Position numbers and translations under genes: made by a program
Shown here: positions 16,825 through 24,684 of the stretch, piece by piece
Position numbering within the stretch: the stretch's first letter is position 1
Layout of the letters: each line of letters starts with the position of its first letter
The notes under the pieces: model-generated
Seen by the model: the letters and a program-made list of their open reading frames with translations, nothing else
Told to the model about the DNA's origin: nothing
Database searches by the model: none
Origin: Sorangium cellulosum So0157-2
Lineage (GTDB): Bacteria; Myxococcota_A; Polyangia; Polyangiales; Polyangiaceae
Assembly: GCF_000418325.1 (NCBI RefSeq)
Contig: NC_021658.1
Location: forward strand, 3,286,001-3,350,000
Length of the DNA: 64,000 nucleotides
Direction: 5' to 3'

Positions 16825-18297
16825 ATGAGCCGCGACAGGAGCGAGAGCACGTCGGGATCGAGCGGACGCGCGCACGCGCACGGGAGATCCGGAGCAGACC
16901 GCGGCTCGGGCGCAGAGAGCTCGGCGGGCGGGCATCGCGAGCTCGACGGGAGCCCCGCGCGGGGTGGGGTGTCCGCGCACATCGATGGCCACATCGACGA
17001 CCCCAAGGCAGAGAGCGCGGCGCTGCGCGCGCGCGTCGAAGAGCTGGAGAAGGAGCTGGCGACGCTGCGCGGTGAGCTCGCGCGCGAGAGAGGGCTGGTG
17101 AGCGCGGCAGCGGCGTACCTCGACGCGCCGTTCGCGCGGGGCGCCACGCAGGTGCCGGCGCTCGTCCACTGGCGCCTGGATGGCACCGTGACGCGCTGGA
17201 ACGACGGCGCCGAGGGCCTCTTCGGCTGGAGCGAGGGCGAGGCCGTCGGCCGCCGCCTCTCCGACCTCGTGGCCGCGGATCCGGTGTCGCCCCAGGCGGC
17301 GCAGGCGTTCAACCACGATCGTGGCGAGAGCCTCTTCGCCACGGCGACGAGCGCGGGCAGGACGAGAGAGGGAAACGCGATCACCTGCCGTTGGACCTAC
17401 GCCGTGCTGCGCGACGAGCGAGGCGACGTCCGAGAGATCGCGGCCATCGTGGATGACGGCGACGATCCGGGGCGGAGAGAGCGCCTGGCGCACGAGCGCT
17501 ACCAGCTCCTCCTGCAGCTCGTGGACAACTCGCCCAACGTCATGTTCATCAAGGACGCGGAGGGGCGGTACGTGTTCGTCAACCGCCATTATGCGCGCGC
17601 GCTCGGGCGGCACGCCATCGAGTTCCTCGGCAAGGACGAGCATGAGTTCGGCGCCACGCCGCCCGGCGTCGCCGACGCGATCGTGGCGAAGGAACGGGAG
17701 GTCCTCGCGAGCGGCCGGCCGTTGCGGTACGAAGAGGTGCTGGACTACGGCAGCCAGAATTACTATTTCTCCACGGTCAAATTCCCGGTTCGCAACGCGC
17801 TTGGCGAGCTGGTCGGCGTCGGCGGCGTCGTGAGAGAGGACACCGACCTGAGGCGCTCGGAGGCCGAGCGGGCCGCGCTGCAGGAGCAGGTCATCGCCGC
17901 GCAGCGGGAGACGCTCCGGGAGCTCTCGACGCCGCTCATCCCGCTCGCCGACGGCGTCCTGGCCATGCCGCTCGTCGGGACGCTCGACCGCGCGCGGGTG
18001 GGGCAAGTGATGGAGACGCTGCTCGCCGGGATCAGCAGCCAGCGCGCCCACACCGCGCTGCTGGACATCACCGGCGTGCGCGCCGTCGACGCGCTCGTCG
18101 CCGAGGCGCTGACGCGGACCGCGCGCGCCGCCCAGATGCTCGGCACGCGCGTGGTGCTCACGGGCATCCGCCCGGAGGTGGCGAGGGCCCTGATCGAGCT
18201 CGGCGCGGACCTCTCCGGCATCGTGACGCTGAGCAGCTTGCAGAGCGGCATCGCCCACGCGCTCCGGCCCACGGAGCGCCGCCGCGCTGCCCGCTGA
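16825..18297 (+). CDS. PAS-PAS-STAS sensor, RsbR-like stressosome protein
   Basis: The product is 490 residues. A polar N-terminus and a short coiled coil (about 65-90) precede two PAS domains (about 105-205, VHWRLDGTVTRWNDGAEGLFGW; and about 225-345, LLQLVDNSPNVMFIKDAEGRYVFVNRHYARALG). A C-terminal STAS domain (about 365-480) has TALLDITGVRAVDALVAEALTR and VVLTGIRPEVARALIELGADL, the pattern of RsbR-type co-antagonists. It is probably a cytoplasmic stress or redox input module. The start at 16825 follows GGGGCGAGG; the frame is open from 16753. A 12-bp palindrome GACTTGCAAGTC (16766-16777) and TACACT (16781-16786) lie upstream and may be its promoter region. Confidence 0.87.
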   Translation: MSRDRSESTSGSSGRAHAHGRSGADRGSGAESSAGGHRELDGSPARGGVSAHIDGHIDDPKAESAALRARVEELEKELATLRGELARERGLVSAAAAYLDAPFARGATQVPALVHWRLDGTVTRWNDGAEGLFGWSEGEAVGRRLSDLVAADPVSPQAAQAFNHDRGESLFATATSAGRTREGNAITCRWTYAVLRDERGDVREIAAIVDDGDDPGRRERLAHERYQLLLQLVDNSPNVMFIKDAEGRYVFVNRHYARALGRHAIEFLGKDEHEFGATPPGVADAIVAKEREVLASGRPLRYEEVLDYGSQNYYFSTVKFPVRNALGELVGVGGVVREDTDLRRSEAERAALQEQVIAAQRETLRELSTPLIPLADGVLAMPLVGTLDRARVGQVMETLLAGISSQRAHTALLDITGVRAVDALVAEALTRTARAAQMLGTRVVLTGIRPEVARALIELGADLSGIVTLSSLQSGIAHALRPTERRRAAR

Positions 18298-18395
18298 GCG
18301 ACCGCGCCGGCACCGCCGGTGCTGGCAGGCGCGCTCGCCTTGCGCTCACGCGCGGGCGAGCGCGGGCGGAGCGCCCGCTCCGAGCTGCGCGGCGC

Positions 18396-19781
18396 TCAGA
18401 CCTGGATGCCCTGGAGCGGTGAGTTGACCCGCCCCGCGTCGATGCCGATCTCGGTCGCCTTCGAGCCCATGATCTGGGCGACCGTCAGGAGGGCTTTGCT
18501 CAGGTTGTCGCCGGGGAAGTTGTGGTGCGCGTCGCCGCGCAGCCGCCCGCCGGCCTTGCCCGCGAAGAGCACCGGCCATTCCGTCCTCGAGTGCGTCTTG
18601 CCCCAGGCGGTGTCGGACGTGACGAAGACGAGCGAGCTGTCGAGCAGGTTCGAGCTGCCGTGCGGCGTATCCTTGAGCTTCGTCAAGAACTCGTTGAGGC
18701 AGCGCATCGTGTAAATCACACCCTTGTCGACGCGAGGCTGGCTGGATTGATCCCCGGGATCGCCGTGACAGATGGTGTCGTGGAAGTCGTCGTTCATGTC
18801 CTGCGCGAGGTGCCGGTAGTAGACGTGCGCGGCGGGCAGCGAGAACATGAACGAGAGCACGCGGGTCCTCTCGCAGGCGAGGGCGAGCGCCGAGAGCTCG
18901 ACCATGGCGGTGTTCACCGCCGGGGGGGCCTCACTCTGCATGTCCTTGCCGACGGCGGGGGCCGCCGGGCTGCTGCACGCCGTCGGCGTGCCGTCGCCGG
19001 GGGCCGTCGTCTCGAGGCGCCGCTCGATGGCGCGGATCGACTCGAGGTGCTGCTCGACGCGTTGCTTGTCGGCCGCGCCGAGCCGCTGCTGCAGGCTCGC
19101 GCCGTCTTCCAGGACGGAGTCGAGCACGCTCTTCCGGACCCGCGCGAGCTTCGCGGCCTGCTCCGCTTGCGGGTCGCTGGGCGCGGGCGACGTGCCCATG
19201 AACAACCGGTTGAACACGGCCTTCGGGTCGAACTCCGGGTTGTTGCGCGAGTTCGGCCCCCGGTGCGAGATCGTGTGCAGCGAGTCCTGGGGGCCGTTCG
19301 GCGTCGCCGGCGTCACGCCCACCTCGAGAGAGCGGTACGGCGCCCCCTCCGAGATGGCGTCGGCGACGACCTGGTCGATGGAGGCGGCCCGCACGGCGTT
19401 GCCGCCGAGCGGCGCGCCGGTCGTCGCCCCCGCCGACCCCGTGGGGTGCTCGAGGCCGGACACGACGAGCTTGTTCTCGAGGCCGCTGATCACGGTGAGG
19501 TGCGACTTGTGGTCGGCGAGGGGCTGGAGCTCTGGGCTGAGCTCCCAGGCCGAGCCGGAGCCCGTGCGCGCCGGCTTCCAGCGGCCGGGCAGGGTGCCGT
19601 TCCCGAAGAACCAGGTGACGTAGAGCGGCGAGACCGGGGTGTTCGGCTGAGCGTACGCCGTGCCGCTCTGGTTCAGCATGATCTCCAGCAGGGGGAGCGG
19701 GATGGTGACGGCGGCGCCCGTCGCCAGCATGCCCCGGAGTACGGTTCGTCGATTCAACGCTTTGATCGCCATGGGGAACAC
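18396..19781 (-). CDS. DUF1552 protein, second tandem copy (pair 3)
   Basis: The product is 461 residues and nearly identical to the protein encoded at 19846-21231. Visible substitutions include the N-terminus (MFPMAIKALNRR versus MVPMTLKALNRR), VVADAISEG versus VVADVISEG, and NGPQDSLHTISHRG versus GGPQDSLHTVSHRG. The LNRRTVLRGMLATGAAVTIPLPLLE start is a Tat-like signal. A GTG at 19781 or the ATG at 19772 could be the start; no strong ribosome site is seen. It is the last gene of a three-gene unit with the DUF1592 gene and the first DUF1552 copy. The two copies may simply raise dosage, or one may be diverging. Confidence 0.85.
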   Translation of the reverse strand: MFPMAIKALNRRTVLRGMLATGAAVTIPLPLLEIMLNQSGTAYAQPNTPVSPLYVTWFFGNGTLPGRWKPARTGSGSAWELSPELQPLADHKSHLTVISGLENKLVVSGLEHPTGSAGATTGAPLGGNAVRAASIDQVVADAISEGAPYRSLEVGVTPATPNGPQDSLHTISHRGPNSRNNPEFDPKAVFNRLFMGTSPAPSDPQAEQAAKLARVRKSVLDSVLEDGASLQQRLGAADKQRVEQHLESIRAIERRLETTAPGDGTPTACSSPAAPAVGKDMQSEAPPAVNTAMVELSALALACERTRVLSFMFSLPAAHVYYRHLAQDMNDDFHDTICHGDPGDQSSQPRVDKGVIYTMRCLNEFLTKLKDTPHGSSNLLDSSLVFVTSDTAWGKTHSRTEWPVLFAGKAGGRLRGDAHHNFPGDNLSKALLTVAQIMGSKATEIGIDAGRVNSPLQGIQV

Positions 19782-19845
19782 CGTGCGATTCGGGGTGACG
19801 TGTTCGCGAGCGCGGGCGGAGCGCCCGCTCCGAGCTGCGCGGCGC

Positions 19846-21231
19846 TCAGACCTGGATGCCCTGGAGCGGTGAGTTGACCCGCCCCGCGTCGATGCCGATC
19901 TCGGTCGCCTTCGAGCCCATGATCTGGGCGACCGTCAGGAGGGCTTTGCTCAGGTTGTCGCCGGGGAAGTTGTGGTGCGCGTCGCCGCGCAGCCGCCCGC
20001 CGGCCTTGCCCGCGAAGAGCACCGGCCATTCCGTCCTCGAGTGCGTCTTGCCCCAGGCGGTGTCGGACGTGACGAAGACGAGCGAGCTGTCGAGCAGGTT
20101 CGAGCTGCCGTGCGGCGTATCCTTGAGCTTCGTCAAGAACTCGTTGAGGCAGCGCATCGTGTAAATCACACCCTTGTCGACGCGAGGCTGGCTGGATTGA
20201 TCCCCGGGATCGCCGTGACAGATGGTGTCGTGGAAGTCGTCGTTCATGTCCTGCGCGAGGTGCCGGTAGTAGACGTGCGCGGCGGGCAGCGAGAACATGA
20301 ACGAGAGCACGCGGGTCCTCTCGCAGGCGAGGGCGAGCGCCGAGAGCTCGACCATGGCGGTGTTCACCGCCGGGGGGGCCTCGCTCTGCACATCCTTGCC
20401 GACGGCGGGGGCCGCCGGGCTGCTGCACGCCGCTGGCGTGCCGTCGCCGGGGGCCGTCGTCTCGAGGCGCCGCTCGATGGCGCGGATCGACTCGAGGTGC
20501 TGCTCGACGCGTTGCTTGTCGGCCGCGCCGAGCCGCTGCTGCAGGCTCGCGCCGTCTTCCAGGACGGAGTCGAGCACGCTCTTCCGGACCCGCGCGAGCT
20601 TCGCGGCCTGCTCCGCTTGCGGGTCGCTGGGCGCGGGCGACGTGCCCATGAACAACCGGTTGAACACGGCCTTCGGGTCGAACTCCGGGTTGTTGCGCGA
20701 GTTCGGCCCCCGGTGCGAGACCGTATGCAGCGAGTCCTGAGGGCCCCCCGGCGTCGCCGGCGTCAATCCCACCTCGAGAGAGCGGTATGGCGCCCCCTCC
20801 GAGATGACATCCGCCACGACCTGGTCGATGGAGGCGGCCCGCACGGCGTTGCCGCCGAGCGGCGCGCCGGTCGTCGCCCCCGCCGACCCCGTGGGGTGCT
20901 CGAGGCCGGACACGACGAGCTTGTTCTCGAGGCCGCTGATCACGGTGAGGTGCGACTTGTGGTCGGCGAGGGGCTGGAGCTCTGGGCTGAGCTCCCAGGC
21001 CGAGCCGGAGCCCGTGCGCGCCGGCTTCCAGCGGCCGGGCAGGGTGCCGTTCCCGAAGAACCAGGTGACGTAGAGCGGCGAGACCGGGGTGTTCGGCTGA
21101 GCGTACGCCGTGCCGCTCTGGTTCAGCATGATCTCCAGCAGGGGGAGCGGGATGGTGACGGCGGCGCCCGTCGCCAGCATGCCCCGGAGTACGGTGCGTC
21201 GATTCAAAGCTTTAAGCGTCATGGGGACCAC
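19846..21231 (-). CDS. DUF1552 protein, first tandem copy (pair 3)
   Basis: The product is 461 residues with a Tat-like signal (LNRRTVLRG followed by a hydrophobic helix). The family core is clear: PLYVTWFFGNGTLPGRWKP, SGLENKLVVSGLEHPTG, RSLEVGLTPATP and the C-terminal region NFPGDNLSKALLTVAQIMG. It starts 7 nt after the stop codon of the DUF1592 gene, so the two are co-transcribed. A GTG at 21231 or the ATG at 21222 may be used. The function is unknown. With promoter D upstream of the DUF1592 gene, the unit is predicted to respond to the same LacI-family regulator as araBAD. Confidence 0.86.
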   Translation of the reverse strand: MVPMTLKALNRRTVLRGMLATGAAVTIPLPLLEIMLNQSGTAYAQPNTPVSPLYVTWFFGNGTLPGRWKPARTGSGSAWELSPELQPLADHKSHLTVISGLENKLVVSGLEHPTGSAGATTGAPLGGNAVRAASIDQVVADVISEGAPYRSLEVGLTPATPGGPQDSLHTVSHRGPNSRNNPEFDPKAVFNRLFMGTSPAPSDPQAEQAAKLARVRKSVLDSVLEDGASLQQRLGAADKQRVEQHLESIRAIERRLETTAPGDGTPAACSSPAAPAVGKDVQSEAPPAVNTAMVELSALALACERTRVLSFMFSLPAAHVYYRHLAQDMNDDFHDTICHGDPGDQSSQPRVDKGVIYTMRCLNEFLTKLKDTPHGSSNLLDSSLVFVTSDTAWGKTHSRTEWPVLFAGKAGGRLRGDAHHNFPGDNLSKALLTVAQIMGSKATEIGIDAGRVNSPLQGIQV

Positions 21232-21238
21232 CGTGCGA

Positions 21239-22927
21239 TCAGCGTTGGGGGGCGACGGACGAAAAGGCCTTGCTCGTCACGATGTCGAGGACCAGCTCGC
21301 GCAGCTGGAACCCCGACGCCTCGAACGAAGCGCTCAGCTCGTTGACGACGCTGCCGTCGACGTCTCGCTCCTCGTGCCCCGCCGCATACGAGTAGTATTT
21401 GCGGACGAGGCATTGCGCGACCTTCTCGTTCGAGCCGATGGCCTCGCCGAGCTCGCGCGCGTCGGCGACCGGCTGCTTGTCGAACGATCCGCTCGGGTCG
21501 ATCGGCAGGCCGTGGTCGGTCGTGCGGTAGCGGCCGATCGCGTCGAAGTTCTCGAGCGGCAGGGCCAAGGGGTCCATGTACGCATGGCAACCGGCGCAGG
21601 TGGGGTCGGTCCGGTGGCGCTCGAGCCGCTGACGCTTGGTGAGGGGCATATCCGCGGTCGGCTCGTCGAGCACGATGTCGACGTCGCCGGGGGGCAACGG
21701 GATGGTCTTGCACAGAAGGGCCTCGCTCATGAACCTGCCGCGCAGGGTCGGGGAGCCCTCTTTCTGGTTCGCGAACTGCGAGAGGAAGCCCGCCTTGCCG
21801 AGGATCCCGAGGCGCGGGCCGTCCGCGGGCAGCGAGCGGACCTCGAAGCTGTTCGACGTGAGGCCGGTCGTGTCGAGGCCGTAGAGCTCGGCGAGCTCCG
21901 TGTTGACGACGACCTTCGTCGTCGAGAACAGGTCGAGCGCGCTCGCCTGATCGTCGAACGCGAGGACCTCCCAGGTGCCTCGCATGTCGCGGACCATCGC
22001 CTCTTGCAGCGCGGGGCCGTACTCCGGAAATAGCCCCGTGTCCTTGGCCTGCGTGCCGATGCGCTCGAGCCGCATGTACTCCTCGGCGAACGCGCCGACG
22101 GCCTCGCGTCCAGCGGGCGTGTCGAGCAGCCGCGTCGCCGCCTCACGGACCCCCTCCACCGTCTCGAGGACGCCGCTCTTGGCCTGGTCGAGCAGCTCCT
22201 TGTCCGGCAGGCTGTTCCACACCAGGAACGCGAGCCGGGACGCCATCTCGTAGCCCGTCAGGCGGAGCGACCCGCTGGCGCTCGGCGCTCCGAGCTCCGG
22301 GCGATACAGGAAGTTCGGCGACGTGAAGAGGGCCACCGTCGCCCAGCGGGCACCCTCGATGGCGCTGCCGAGCTCGGTCGCGGCCGTCGCGGCGACCCCC
22401 GCGAGCCGGTCGACCTCCGTGGCCTCGAGCGGGCGGCGCCACGCTCGGAGCCCCAGCGTCTCGATGAAGCCGCGCACGCAAGCGTCGTCCTGCGCGCCGC
22501 TGGGCGCGCAACCGATGAATTGGTCCCGCCTCGCGGAATCTGCGAACACCGTGTTCACGGCGTCCTCGATGGCCGTGTGGTACTGCTCGACGCCTCGTTC
22601 CGAGGTCACGACGGTCGCGGCGCCGATGACCGCAAAATTACCGTTCCAGCTGTCGGAGTCGAGCTTATTGACATCGACCTCCACGTCGAACACGTCGCGC
22701 ACCGCGTTGCGGAACTGCGTTCTCGTCAAACGGCGCAGCATCCCGGCCGCGGGCTGGAACGGCGGAGGGGCCGAGCCCGTCGACGGTCCATCGCTTCCGG
22801 TGGAGGGGGTTTCATCGCCGTCCGTCGAGTCACCCAGCGTGCCCGTGCACGCGGCCGCGAATGCGAGCGTGCACACAGCGGCGATCTCTCTCGAAGTACG
22901 GCGCTCGTGCCACCACGGCTTCTTCAT
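21239..22927 (-). CDS. DUF1592-type CXXCH lipoprotein (pair 3)
   Basis: The product is 562 residues with domains in the order DUF1587 (MLRRLTRTQFRNAVRDVF), DUF1595 (CVRGFIETLGLRAWRRPLE), DUF1592 (LTGYEMASRLAFLVWNSLP), DUF1588 (LGILGKAGFLSQFANQKE to PTCAGCHAYMDPLALPLENF) and DUF1585 (FQLRELVLDIVTSKAF). CAGCH is a haem c-type motif. The N-terminus ends in LAFAAACTGTLGD, a lipobox shared with the other pairs. The ATG at 22927 follows GGAGAG; the longer frame to 23020 continues through the araB-like leader and is not favoured. A surface redox protein is plausible, but the family has no established biochemical role. Confidence 0.88.
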   Translation of the reverse strand: MKKPWWHERRTSREIAAVCTLAFAAACTGTLGDSTDGDETPSTGSDGPSTGSAPPPFQPAAGMLRRLTRTQFRNAVRDVFDVEVDVNKLDSDSWNGNFAVIGAATVVTSERGVEQYHTAIEDAVNTVFADSARRDQFIGCAPSGAQDDACVRGFIETLGLRAWRRPLEATEVDRLAGVAATAATELGSAIEGARWATVALFTSPNFLYRPELGAPSASGSLRLTGYEMASRLAFLVWNSLPDKELLDQAKSGVLETVEGVREAATRLLDTPAGREAVGAFAEEYMRLERIGTQAKDTGLFPEYGPALQEAMVRDMRGTWEVLAFDDQASALDLFSTTKVVVNTELAELYGLDTTGLTSNSFEVRSLPADGPRLGILGKAGFLSQFANQKEGSPTLRGRFMSEALLCKTIPLPPGDVDIVLDEPTADMPLTKRQRLERHRTDPTCAGCHAYMDPLALPLENFDAIGRYRTTDHGLPIDPSGSFDKQPVADARELGEAIGSNEKVAQCLVRKYYSYAAGHEERDVDGSVVNELSASFEASGFQLRELVLDIVTSKAFSSVAPQR

Positions 22928-23049
22928 CTTGCTCTCCGATAACGTAAGGGAGTGACGACGCACGGGAGCCCACGGCGGGAGATCCTGCCTCAGGGCTGCT
23001 GCACACACCTCGAACCGCACCTCGCCCGGCGTGACCTGGGCACAACGTC

Positions 23050-23135
23050 GATCACCGTCGGCGATCGCTTGCGCGACGACCGTGCGAGCGGTGTCGGCGC
23101 GTGGATCGATCCCGATCCCGAGGACGGAGGGCCCG
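23050..23135 (-). pseudogene. Degenerate copy of araB 5' end (cassette D)
   Basis: The minus strand reads GIGIDPRADTARTVVAQAIA, compared with [20 protein letters not shown] in AraB. The position of the araB start codon is lost. This frame has no stop before the DUF1592 start at 22927. Confidence 0.68.
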
Positions 23136-23186
23136 GTACGCGCAGCGGCCTCCTCCGGGGCAAAGCGAAAGAATACCCCTGGGGAG

Positions 23187-23215
23187 AATGTGAACGTTCA
23201 CATGGCCGATGTCAA
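23187..23215 (-). promoter_or_regulatory. LacI-type operator promoter D (DUF1592/DUF1552 pair 3)
   Basis: On the minus strand: -35 TTGACA (23210-23215), 17-nt spacer, -10 CACATT (23187-23192). The palindrome TGTGAACGTTCACA at 23189-23202 is perfect. It lies between the end of lacI (23295) and the DUF1592 gene. A weak lacI-like 5' relic (AGGPPPEARARS on the plus strand, about 23262-23300) may overlap the 3' end of lacI. Confidence 0.85.
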
Positions 23216-23294
23216 AACAAATGTGACGGAGCGTCCGCGCCCGGACCCGGTGGAGGATCGGGCCGGCGGGCCTCCGCCCGAGGCCCGTGCGCGC

Positions 23295-24347
23295 TCAGCG
23301 GTTCCGGGGGGCCGCGGCCGTGCTCTTGCGCACGACCAGCTTGGTCTCGACCACGACGTGCGCATAGGAGCGGTGACCGCTCTCGATCTGACCGAGCAGG
23401 AGGTGGAGGCACCTTCGCCCGAGCGCGGAAAAATCCTGGTTCACGGTGGTGAGCGGCGGCGTGAAGTAGGCCGCCTCCGGGATGTCGTCGAAGCCGACGA
23501 TGCTGATGTCCTTCGGCACGTCGCGCCCGGCCTCGTGGACAAAGCGGAGCAGGCCGAGCGCCATCTGGTCGTTGGCCACGAACACGGCGGTGATGCCCGG
23601 CGTGCGCACCAGCTGCGGGCCGAGCTCGTACCCCGAGCGGGCGCTCCAGTCGCCGCGCAGGAGAGGGGGCCGCTCGACGCCGGCGGCGACGAGCGTCGAA
23701 CGCCAGCCGTCGATGCGCTGCTCGGCCTCGAGCCAGTCGGGCGGACCGGCGACGTGCCACACCGTCTTGTGGCCCAGGTCGAGGAGGTGGCGGGTCGCGG
23801 CCGCCGCGCCGCCGTGCTGGTCGACGGCGACCACCGGGATCGAGTCGTCCGGCCCACCCTCGACGGCGACCACCGGCACGTCGGAGGTGATGTGGCGGAG
23901 CGCGTCCACCGCCGACCGCTGCGGGGCGATGACCACGACGCCGTCGGCGCCCTGGTCGCACAGCCGCTTCACCGCGTCCACCACCGACGCGCGGCTGAGG
24001 GACTTGACACTGGCGATGCTGACGCCGTACCCGGCGTCGTGCGCCGCCTCCTCGAGCCCGAGGAGCGTCGACGCAGGGCCGTAGAGCGTCGTGTCGAAGC
24101 TGACCACGCCCAGCGTCCGCGAGCGCCCGGTGACGAGCGCCTGCGCGACGGAGCTCGGGCGGTAGTCGAGCTGGCGGATCGCTTCGAGCACGCGCTCGCG
24201 CGTCTCGCGGTGCACGTGGGGGCTGTCGTGCAGGACGCGCGAGACCGTCTGGTGCGAGACGCCGGCGAGCTTGGCCACGTCGACCATGACCGCGGCGCGG
24301 CGCCCGCCTCGCTTGACGCGCCGCTCTGGAGGGGAGTTCTCAGCCAT
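23295..24347 (-). CDS. LacI-family transcriptional regulator, probable arabinose-regulon repressor
   Basis: The product is 350 residues. After a basic extension of about 20 residues, the LacI helix-turn-helix is clear (MVDVAKLAGVSHQTVSRVLHDSPHVHRETRERVLEAIRQLDYRPSSVAQAL, residues about 21-70). It is followed by a periplasmic-binding-protein-like effector domain (RTLGVVSFDTTLYGPASTL to the C-terminus). Its position next to operator promoter E and the araBAD-transporter operon, together with six LacI-type palindromes in the window, makes it the likely regulator; the effector may be arabinose or an arabino-oligosaccharide. Autoregulation is possible because promoter E is only 150 nt away and divergent. 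A duplicated fragment of its own 5' end lies at 24391-24457. Confidence 0.92.
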   Translation of the reverse strand: MAENSPPERRVKRGGRRAAVMVDVAKLAGVSHQTVSRVLHDSPHVHRETRERVLEAIRQLDYRPSSVAQALVTGRSRTLGVVSFDTTLYGPASTLLGLEEAAHDAGYGVSIASVKSLSRASVVDAVKRLCDQGADGVVVIAPQRSAVDALRHITSDVPVVAVEGGPDDSIPVVAVDQHGGAAAATRHLLDLGHKTVWHVAGPPDWLEAEQRIDGWRSTLVAAGVERPPLLRGDWSARSGYELGPQLVRTPGITAVFVANDQMALGLLRFVHEAGRDVPKDISIVGFDDIPEAAYFTPPLTTVNQDFSALGRRCLHLLLGQIESGHRSYAHVVVETKLVVRKSTAAAPRNR

Positions 24348-24390
24348 CGGGGCTGGAGCTTAGTCGTGAACGGACGGATTGGAATCCTCA

Positions 24391-24457
24391 TCGAACACGA
24401 CCGCGGCCCGGCGCCCGCCCGCTTGACGCGCCGCTTCAGGAGCGATGCGCCAGCCGG
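24391..24457 (-). pseudogene. Degenerate copy of lacI 5' end (cassette E)
   Basis: Upstream of the intact lacI start, the minus strand repeats the first ~20 codons of lacI with high nucleotide identity, including a GCGGCGCGTCAAGCG block. One frame gives AGGRRAAVVFDE compared with RGGRRAAVMVDV. The start codon is missing and a 1-nt shift breaks the frame. Confidence 0.8.
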
Positions 24458-24497
24458 CGCCCGGTCCCGGGCTCAGCCGTCGCGGGCAGGAACAGCA

Positions 24498-24526
24498 TTG
24501 ACTTCGGCCATGTGAACGTTCACAAT
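24498..24526 (+). promoter_or_regulatory. LacI-type operator promoter E (second GH43 gene)
   Basis: -35 TTGACT (24498-24503), 17-nt spacer, -10 CACAAT (24521-24526), and the perfect palindrome TGTGAACGTTCACA at 24511-24524. It drives the GH43-CBM6 gene at 24685 and is divergent from lacI. Confidence 0.86.
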
Positions 24527-24569
24527 GGCGCCTCATCCTTCGGCTTTGCCCCGAGCGGGACGTCACGCG

Positions 24570-24650
24570 CGCCGGGACCGTCGCGGCCTGGCCCGTCCCG
24601 GCACCGACGCCGTCCGGCTGTCGCCGCGGGCGCAGCCCAGCCGAGCGCGG
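24570..24650 (+). pseudogene. Degenerate copy of araB 5' end (cassette E)
   Basis: One plus frame reads GLARPGTDAVRLSPRAQ, compared with [17 protein letters not shown] in AraB. The GGCACCGAC-CCGTCCG block is kept at the expected distance from the promoter. The araB ATG position reads ACG. It is the most diverged of the relics. Confidence 0.6.
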
Positions 24651-24684
24651 GAGGGGCGGGCGAGGCGCTGGACCAGGAGCCACG

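Larger units (their letters stand above)
18356..21239. repeat. 1434-bp near-identical tandem direct repeat
   Basis: Positions 18356-19789 and 19806-21239 match with a constant offset of 1450 and only a small number of differences. The differences cluster near 19270-19370/20720-20820 and at the 5' ends of the genes. Each copy holds one complete DUF1552 gene. The arrangement implies a recent tandem duplication, possibly with gene conversion. Confidence 0.95.

Noticed and set aside
24430..24445. Second -35-like TTGACG boxes near lacI (also at 24310 and 8284)
   Set aside because: They fall inside the lacI coding start or its copies (antisense of the RRVK codons) and have no -10 at a usual distance.
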